This document shows, piece after piece, positions 60,090 to 64,000 of a stretch of 64,000 bases of DNA. The notes below the pieces were generated by a model, which ran no database searches, had not been told where the DNA came from, and saw nothing but the letters and a program-made list of their open reading frames with translations. Origin of the DNA: JAJECS01 sp965262745 (GTDB taxonomy: Bacteria; Chloroflexota; UBA11872). The stretch is taken from NCBI GenBank assembly GCA_965262745.1, contig OZ253558.1, positions 2,356,001-2,420,000 on the forward strand, read 5' to 3'. The first letter of the stretch is position 1; each line of letters starts with the position of its first letter. The position numbers were made by a program, and so were the translations under genes.

Positions 60090-61288
60090 GAGACCTTTGC
60101 AAAACCCCAGGGCTGGGGCGGAAAATTAGGTGCCGCCAGCCGGAGCGTGGGGAGCAGGTCGAATGCATCGAGACATGGGCCAGCCGTCGCTGGCGGAAGT
60201 GTTCGTCGGCGAGTCGCTGGGCCAGAATGCGCGCCTGGAGCGGATCGCCCAGGCCATTGATTGGGCGCGGCTCGGGCAGGTCGTGGCCGGCATCCACGCC
60301 GCGCGCGAAGGCCGCCCCAGCTATCCGCCGCTGCTGATGGTCAAGGTGCTGCTGCTGGAGCAGTGGTACAGCCTCTCGGACCGGCAGATGGAAGAAGCGC
60401 TCGGCGACCGGCTCTGCTTGCGGCGCTTCGTGGGGCTGGGGCTCGAGGACGGCACGCCCGACCACTCCACGATCAGCCGCGTTCGGGCGGTCTTGGAGAC
60501 GCAGGGGGTAAGCGAAGCGCTGTTCCTGGAGGTGACAGCCCAGGTGGAGGCGCAGGGCTTGGTGCTGAAGCAGGGCACGCTGGTGGACGCCACGCTGGTG
60601 GCGGCCCAGGGGCGCCGCCCGCCGCTGGCGGCGGGGCGCGGTGCTCGGAGTGCGACCGACCCGGACGCCGCCTGGACGCAGCCGGGCCGGGGCACCCGGG
60701 CCCACGTCGGCTACAAGGGGCATCTGGGGGTGGACGCCGACACGGGCGTGGTGCGGCGGGCCGTGTTGACCGCCGCCAATGTCGCCGCGAGCGAGGTGGC
60801 CGACGCGTTGGTGAGTGGGGACGACCGGGCGGTGTACGGTGACCGGGCGTATGAATCCAAACGCCGGCGCCAGTGGCTCCAGGCCCAGGGGATCAACGAT
60901 CGGATCATGCACCGGTCCCACAAACATCAGCGGGCCCTCCCCTACTGGCAGCAACGGCGCACCGCGCTGCTCGCCCCGCGGCGGGCCTTGGTGGAGAAAG
61001 TCTTCGGGACCCTCAAGCGCAGCTATGGCTATCAGCGGGTCCGCTACCGCGGACTGGGGCGCAATGCCGTGGAGCTGTGGTTCAAGCTCATGGCCTACAA
61101 CCTGCGCAAAGCGGACACCTTGGCCCCCGTTCCTGGCTAACCTGAGGGACCGTGTGTCCCGCGGTCCGCCGGGCCGCCCCAACCGGCCTCACCGGGCGGC
61201 GTCACCGGCCCCCAGCCACGCCAGGGGGCTTCACCGAGGGCCATATATGTGTGATCCAAGGGCCATCCACCCGTTACGCAAAGGTCTC
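60090..61288. mobile_element. IS5-family insertion sequence, ~1.2 kb
   Basis: The ends are GAGACCTTTGC (60090-60100) and its exact reverse complement GCAAAGGTCTC (61278-61288). They enclose one DDE transposase gene. A CTGC touches the left end and lies 1 bp beyond the right end, a possible but imprecise target duplication. The right end abuts a dispersed CT-rich repeat. Confidence 0.75.
60163..61140 (+). CDS. IS5-family DDE transposase
   Basis: A 325-residue transposase. The N-terminal domain has YPPLLMVKVLLLEQWYSLSDRQMEEALGDRLCLRRFVGL and PDHSTISRVR. The catalytic core begins with the first Asp in LVDATLV. The second is in VYGDRAYESK, and the Glu follows in RALVEKVFGTLKRSYGYQRVRYRGL. The gene looks intact. 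The ATG at 60163 is chosen (GGAGCAGG upstream). Confidence 0.9.
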   Translation: MHRDMGQPSLAEVFVGESLGQNARLERIAQAIDWARLGQVVAGIHAAREGRPSYPPLLMVKVLLLEQWYSLSDRQMEEALGDRLCLRRFVGLGLEDGTPDHSTISRVRAVLETQGVSEALFLEVTAQVEAQGLVLKQGTLVDATLVAAQGRRPPLAAGRGARSATDPDAAWTQPGRGTRAHVGYKGHLGVDADTGVVRRAVLTAANVAASEVADALVSGDDRAVYGDRAYESKRRRQWLQAQGINDRIMHRSHKHQRALPYWQQRRTALLAPRRALVEKVFGTLKRSYGYQRVRYRGLGRNAVELWFKLMAYNLRKADTLAPVPG

Positions 61289-61326
61289 CCTGCGGGAGAG
61301 GGTCGGATAAGGGGAAGGGCGCCCAC
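61279..61326. repeat. CT-rich dispersed repeat and GC palindrome
   Basis: TCTCCCTGCGGGAGAGGG followed by GGGCGCCCACTAGGGGCGCC, intergenic repeat sequence of the same type as at 47760-47830 and 63668-63775. It touches the right end of the insertion sequence. Confidence 0.6.
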
Positions 61327-61421
61327 TAGGGGCGCCCCTACGCCGACCGGCGCCTCCGGGACGGTTGCCGGGGTGGCGGGGGAGGGGCATGCTCGCGAGC
61401 AGCGCGGAGTGCAGGAGGGCT

Positions 61422-62273
61422 ATGCCGGTGGCGACGGAATTCCAGGGACCGGTGGAGCTGTGGGTGGACGGGCTGCCTTCGGCGGAGGGCCCGGCCATGG
61501 ATGCGCAGAGTCGGCTCTACGTGACGGACAGCAGAGGGAGCACGCTGTGGCGGGTGACGCCCAGCGGCGCATGCGAGCCGTTTGCGCGGCTGATGGGGCC
61601 GAACGGATCGGCGGTGCACTGGAACGGCGATTGCTATGTCACCGACCTGCTTGGCCGCCGGATTGCGCGCTGCACGCCGTCGGGGCAGGTGTTCACGGTG
61701 GTGGACGCCTTTGAGGGCGGGTCGCTCGGGACGCCCAACGATCTGACCTTCCATCCCTCGGGCGCGATTTACTTCACGGCGCCCAAGGGCCACTTCGCCG
61801 AGAAACCACCGGCGCCCGGACGCGTCTACCGGCTCGATCCGGGCGGAGATTTGCAAGTGGCGGCGGACGTGCCGTGGCCCAACGGCGTGAACGTGAACGC
61901 GGACGGCTCGGTGCTATATGTGGCCGACTCAAGCACCGGCGAGGTGCTGACCCACGACATCCGCGCCGACGGCACGCTGGCCAACCGCGCCGCGCTGGCC
62001 GATCTGCGCGAGGGGCAGGACAAACTTTGGGCGGTGGACGGCATGTGCCTGGACGTCGAGGGGAATATCTACGTGGCGGTGTATGGGTCGTATCGCGTGC
62101 GGCGGGTCACGCCGGAGGGGGAGATCGACCTGGATATTCCCGTGGGGCATGAGAAGCCGGCGAACTGCTGCTTTGGCGGGCCGGAGAACGACGAGCTGTT
62201 CATCACCTGCCGCGAAGGCGCCGTCTATCGGGCCAAGATCGGGATTCCAGGGCTGCCGCTGTTCGGCCCCTGA
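61422..62273 (+). CDS. SMP-30/gluconolactonase family protein
   Basis: A 283-residue six-bladed propeller hydrolase. The metal ligands are the Glu in SAEGPAMD, the Asn in GTPNDLTFHPSG and the Asp in VDGMCLDVEGN. It likely opens a sugar lactone. AGGAGG lies just before the ATG at 61422. The mannonate dehydratase-like gene is about 1.4 kb upstream on the same strand, separated by the insertion sequence, so the two sugar-acid genes may once have been neighbours. Confidence 0.87.
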   Translation: MPVATEFQGPVELWVDGLPSAEGPAMDAQSRLYVTDSRGSTLWRVTPSGACEPFARLMGPNGSAVHWNGDCYVTDLLGRRIARCTPSGQVFTVVDAFEGGSLGTPNDLTFHPSGAIYFTAPKGHFAEKPPAPGRVYRLDPGGDLQVAADVPWPNGVNVNADGSVLYVADSSTGEVLTHDIRADGTLANRAALADLREGQDKLWAVDGMCLDVEGNIYVAVYGSYRVRRVTPEGEIDLDIPVGHEKPANCCFGGPENDELFITCREGAVYRAKIGIPGLPLFGP

Positions 62274-62325
62274 GGCTGACCGGCGGCGGAGCGCTTGATG
62301 CCGGACCGACCGCTGCGGGTCACGC

Positions 62326-62901
62326 TTAGGCGGTCGGTGGCTGCCAGCTGGCTTTGGCGGCCGGCCATTCGTCGTCCAGCAGCGACATAAACGCGATGTC
62401 CACCCAGCGACCGTCAATCTTCATGTGGCGGCGCAGGACGCCGTCGAGGCGGAAGCCGGCCTTTTCGTAGGCGCGGACGGCGCGGCGGTTGGACGGCTCG
62501 GGGCAGATCGTCACCCGGGTTACGCGCGTTGTCTCAAACAAGTACTGCAGCAGGGTGCGGAGGGCTTCGGTGCCCAGGCCGCGGTCGCGGGCCTCGGGCT
62601 CGCCGATAAAGATATCGATGCCGGCGGACCACGGCGCGCTGGGGCGGTCGTGGAAGTACTGGATCCCGCCGACGGGACGGCCGTCGTCCTCGATGATGAA
62701 TACCCAGCAAGCCAGGCCGGCGGATTCGCCGTCGTCGCCACCCGCCTCCGCGACGTCGGCGGGTGGGCGGCCGAAGGCGGCTACGACCGCGGGGTCGTTG
62801 AGCCAGCGATCGAGGGTGGGTGAATCGTCGGGCGTGATCGGCCGCAAGCGCAGCCGCGGGCCCTGGATAGGTTCATGGTCGGCAGAATTGGGCGGTGTCA
62901 T
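62326..62901 (-). CDS. GNAT N-acetyltransferase, AAC(6')-like, copy 2
   Basis: A 191-residue acetyltransferase, co-linear over its whole length with the protein at 26053-26634. The shared blocks include EPIQGPRLRLRPITPDD, WSAGIDIFIGEPEARD, PEPSNRRAVRAYEKAGF and RRHMKIDGRW. The acetyl-CoA loop is RGLGTEALR. It differs most between residues 28 and 85, a likely substrate-binding part. Confidence 0.88.
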   Translation of the reverse strand: MTPPNSADHEPIQGPRLRLRPITPDDSPTLDRWLNDPAVVAAFGRPPADVAEAGGDDGESAGLACWVFIIEDDGRPVGGIQYFHDRPSAPWSAGIDIFIGEPEARDRGLGTEALRTLLQYLFETTRVTRVTICPEPSNRRAVRAYEKAGFRLDGVLRRHMKIDGRWVDIAFMSLLDDEWPAAKASWQPPTA

Positions 62902-63038
62902 GGGGCGGACGGGGCGGGATGGTTTCCGTCGCCATCATCGGATATCTGAGTGAAGGGTTTGGGCGAGTATCGGCCGTCCCCCTCACCGCATCGCTCTCCC
63001 ACGGCGGTGAGAGCGGCGGGCCCGCGGGCGGTGCGGGC

Positions 63039-63067
63039 TTGACTCATTCGTCTGGTGACCATACGAT
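63039..63067 (+). promoter_or_regulatory. Promoter of the marR-ABC exporter operon
   Basis: TTGACT (63039-63044), a 17-bp spacer and TACGAT (63062-63067). CCATAC (63059-63064) and a mirrored TATGCGATATGG (about 63084-63095) flank the start site, a candidate MarR operator. Confidence 0.7.
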
Positions 63068-63105
63068 CCACCATCATGACGGTATGCGATATGGACGAAT
63101 AGGCG

Positions 63106-63663
63106 ATGACGCAAGTTGCAGAGGACGCGGGTCCGGCGGTGCGCGAGCACGTAGTGGAGGCGGCTTCGGGCGCTCCCATCCAGACCGCGCAGCAGCTCCT
63201 GGTGCTTGGGCGGCGCATGTCGCGCATTGCCATGCGGCTGGCCGCGGCCCGTGCCGACGAGCTGGACCTCACGATGCCGCAACACCAGGCGCTGCGGGCC
63301 TTGCGCCATCGCAGTTGTCGCATGAGCGATCTCGGCGGGCGGCTGATGGTCAGCAAGCAATGGGCCTCGCAGAGCGTCGATTCGCTGGTCCGTGCAGGGC
63401 TGGCGACGCGGCATGAGGACCCGGACGACCGCCGCCACGCCGTGGTGAGCGCAACTCCGCAGGGACTCGAGCGCTTGGAGAGCCACGAGCAGGCGATCGC
63501 CACGTTCTTGGCCGGGGCGCTGAATGGGATGCCCGCGGACGCGTTCGAGCGGCTGGATGAGGCATTGGCGGAGGTGAACGCGCATCTGGCGAAGCGCCGC
63601 GACGAAGGCTATTTCCGCTCGCTGCGGCAGGCGGGCAAGCGTGAATCTGGAGACAAGGTATGA
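63106..63663 (+). CDS. MarR-family transcriptional regulator
   Basis: A 185-residue winged-helix regulator. The HTH region is CRMSDLGGRLMVSKQWASQSVDSLVRAGLATR, followed by the wing DPDDRRHAVVSATPQGLERL. It has an N-terminal extension of about 30 residues. The stop overlaps the start of the ABC exporter gene (ATGA). It is expected to repress its own operon and to be released by a ligand that the exporter may pump out; that link is inference. Confidence 0.92.
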   Translation: MTQVAEDAGPAVREHVVEAASGAPIQTAQQLLVLGRRMSRIAMRLAAARADELDLTMPQHQALRALRHRSCRMSDLGGRLMVSKQWASQSVDSLVRAGLATRHEDPDDRRHAVVSATPQGLERLESHEQAIATFLAGALNGMPADAFERLDEALAEVNAHLAKRRDEGYFRSLRQAGKRESGDKV

Positions 63664-64000
63664 CGAGCGGAACCCCCTCACCCCAACCCTCTGCCTCGGA
63701 GGGGAGAGAAAGTGGACCGCCCGGGCGGGCGTCCTCACGCCGGGGCTCTCCCGATGGGGGGAGAAGGGGCAGGGCCGAAGGCCGTGGACGGACGGCGCAG
63801 GGGTCGAGCCAGCAGGTTTTGCGGCGGCTGGCCGCCTACGCGCTGCCGCATGGGCGACTGGCGACCGCGACGCTGGTCGTCACCCTGCTGGCGACCGGGG
63901 CGGAGCTCGCGATTCCGAGGCTGCTGCAGGAGGTAATCGACACCGGGCTTAAGGAGGGGCTGATCGCGACGCTGATCGTGCTGGCGGCGCTGGTCGTGGC
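63660..64000 (+). CDS. ABC exporter, N-terminal transmembrane part, cut by window end
   Basis: 113 codons visible. The first ~48 residues are low-complexity, rich in Ser, Arg, Gly and Pro, and are read from repeat-like DNA. The typical exporter start then follows (VLRRLAAYALPHGRLATATLVVTLLATGAELAIPRLLQEVIDTGL), which is the first helix of the MsbA/LmrA-type fold. The nucleotide-binding domain would lie beyond the window. The ATG overlaps the marR stop. A downstream start near residue 48 is possible, but no good ribosome-binding site was noted. Confidence 0.8.
   Translation, partial: MTSGTPSPQPSASEGRESGPPGRASSRRGSPDGGRRGRAEGRGRTAQGSSQQVLRRLAAYALPHGRLATATLVVTLLATGAELAIPRLLQEVIDTGLKEGLIATLIVLAALVV
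63668..63775. repeat. CT-rich dispersed repeat at the start of the ABC exporter gene
   Basis: CCCCCTCACCCCAACCCTCT-type sequence and a mirrored GGGGGGAGAAGGGGCAGGG end. It resembles the intergenic repeats at 47760-47830 and 61279-61326 but lies within the first codons of the exporter gene. Confidence 0.55.

Overview
The window is a gene-dense, GC-rich (roughly two thirds G+C by eye) bacterial chromosome segment. It has no rRNA, no recognisable tRNA and no CRISPR array. Several features fit a Chloroflexota-type (for example SAR202 / Dehalococcoidia-like) chromosome: the complete F-type ATPase operon followed by murA and an mreB/mbl-type gene, a dnaA-parA-parB neighbourhood, frequent GTG and TTG starts, and large beta-propeller proteins. 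This placement is inference from gene content only. The region is probably close to the replication origin: dnaA, parAB, two exact parS sites and a cluster of DnaA-box-like sequences all lie in the window.

Layout. 1-9.4 kb: housekeeping metabolism (dihydrolipoamide dehydrogenase, M20 peptidase, 3-hydroxyacyl-CoA dehydrogenase, HAD hydrolase, GTP cyclohydrolase I, a 2-hydroxyacid dehydrogenase), plus an orphan promoter followed by a strongly structured candidate ncRNA (8.07-8.41 kb). 9.4-18.6 kb: one long minus-strand operon atpI-B-E-F-H-A-G-D-C-murA-mreB, with a perfect CRP/FNR-type palindrome in its leader. 18.7-28.4 kb: BNR-repeat protein, LysM protein, glycerate kinase, a zinc-finger/PH-like unknown, DegV with a PlsY-like protein, an acetyltransferase and a single-chain aconitase X. 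28.4-31.3 kb: an islet that looks lower in GC, with a HAD phosphatase, a double-HTH regulator, a DUF6941 protein and a RelE-type toxin with a candidate antitoxin. 31.4-40.1 kb: a secreted propeller protein, a parS site and a type III-like restriction-modification locus (res, DUF2283, mod). 40.1-45.6 kb: a five-gene SAM / methylthioadenosine recycling operon (mtnA-mtnP-pfkB-ahcY-metK) reading straight toward the R-M genes. 45.7-50.6 kb: unknown proteins, an XRE regulator, a formylglycine-generating enzyme, a CPT-like kinase and an SDR. 50.6-54.7 kb: parS, parB, parA, candidate oriC, dnaA. 54.7-64 kb: membrane proteins, a TPP enzyme, OsmC, a CopG/PIN toxin-antitoxin pair, a mannonate-dehydratase-like enzyme, an IS5-type insertion sequence, an SMP-30 protein, a second acetyltransferase, and a MarR regulator translationally coupled to an ABC exporter cut by the window end.

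The most unusual structure is inside mod. A complete four-helix-bundle (S23/IVP/bAvd-like) gene sits within the methyltransferase reading frame, in another frame. It is bounded by an 11-bp perfect inverted repeat and by degenerate AGTGG/CAGTG tracts, and the mod frame stays open through the whole ~460-bp insert. A second, gene-less copy of the same tract lies elsewhere in mod. Short palindromic dispersed repeats recur between genes, and related repeat sequence appears to have been absorbed into the N-termini of two proteins (the formylglycine-generating enzyme and the ABC exporter). Several genes have a -10 element 6-9 nt before the start codon, which suggests leaderless mRNAs.
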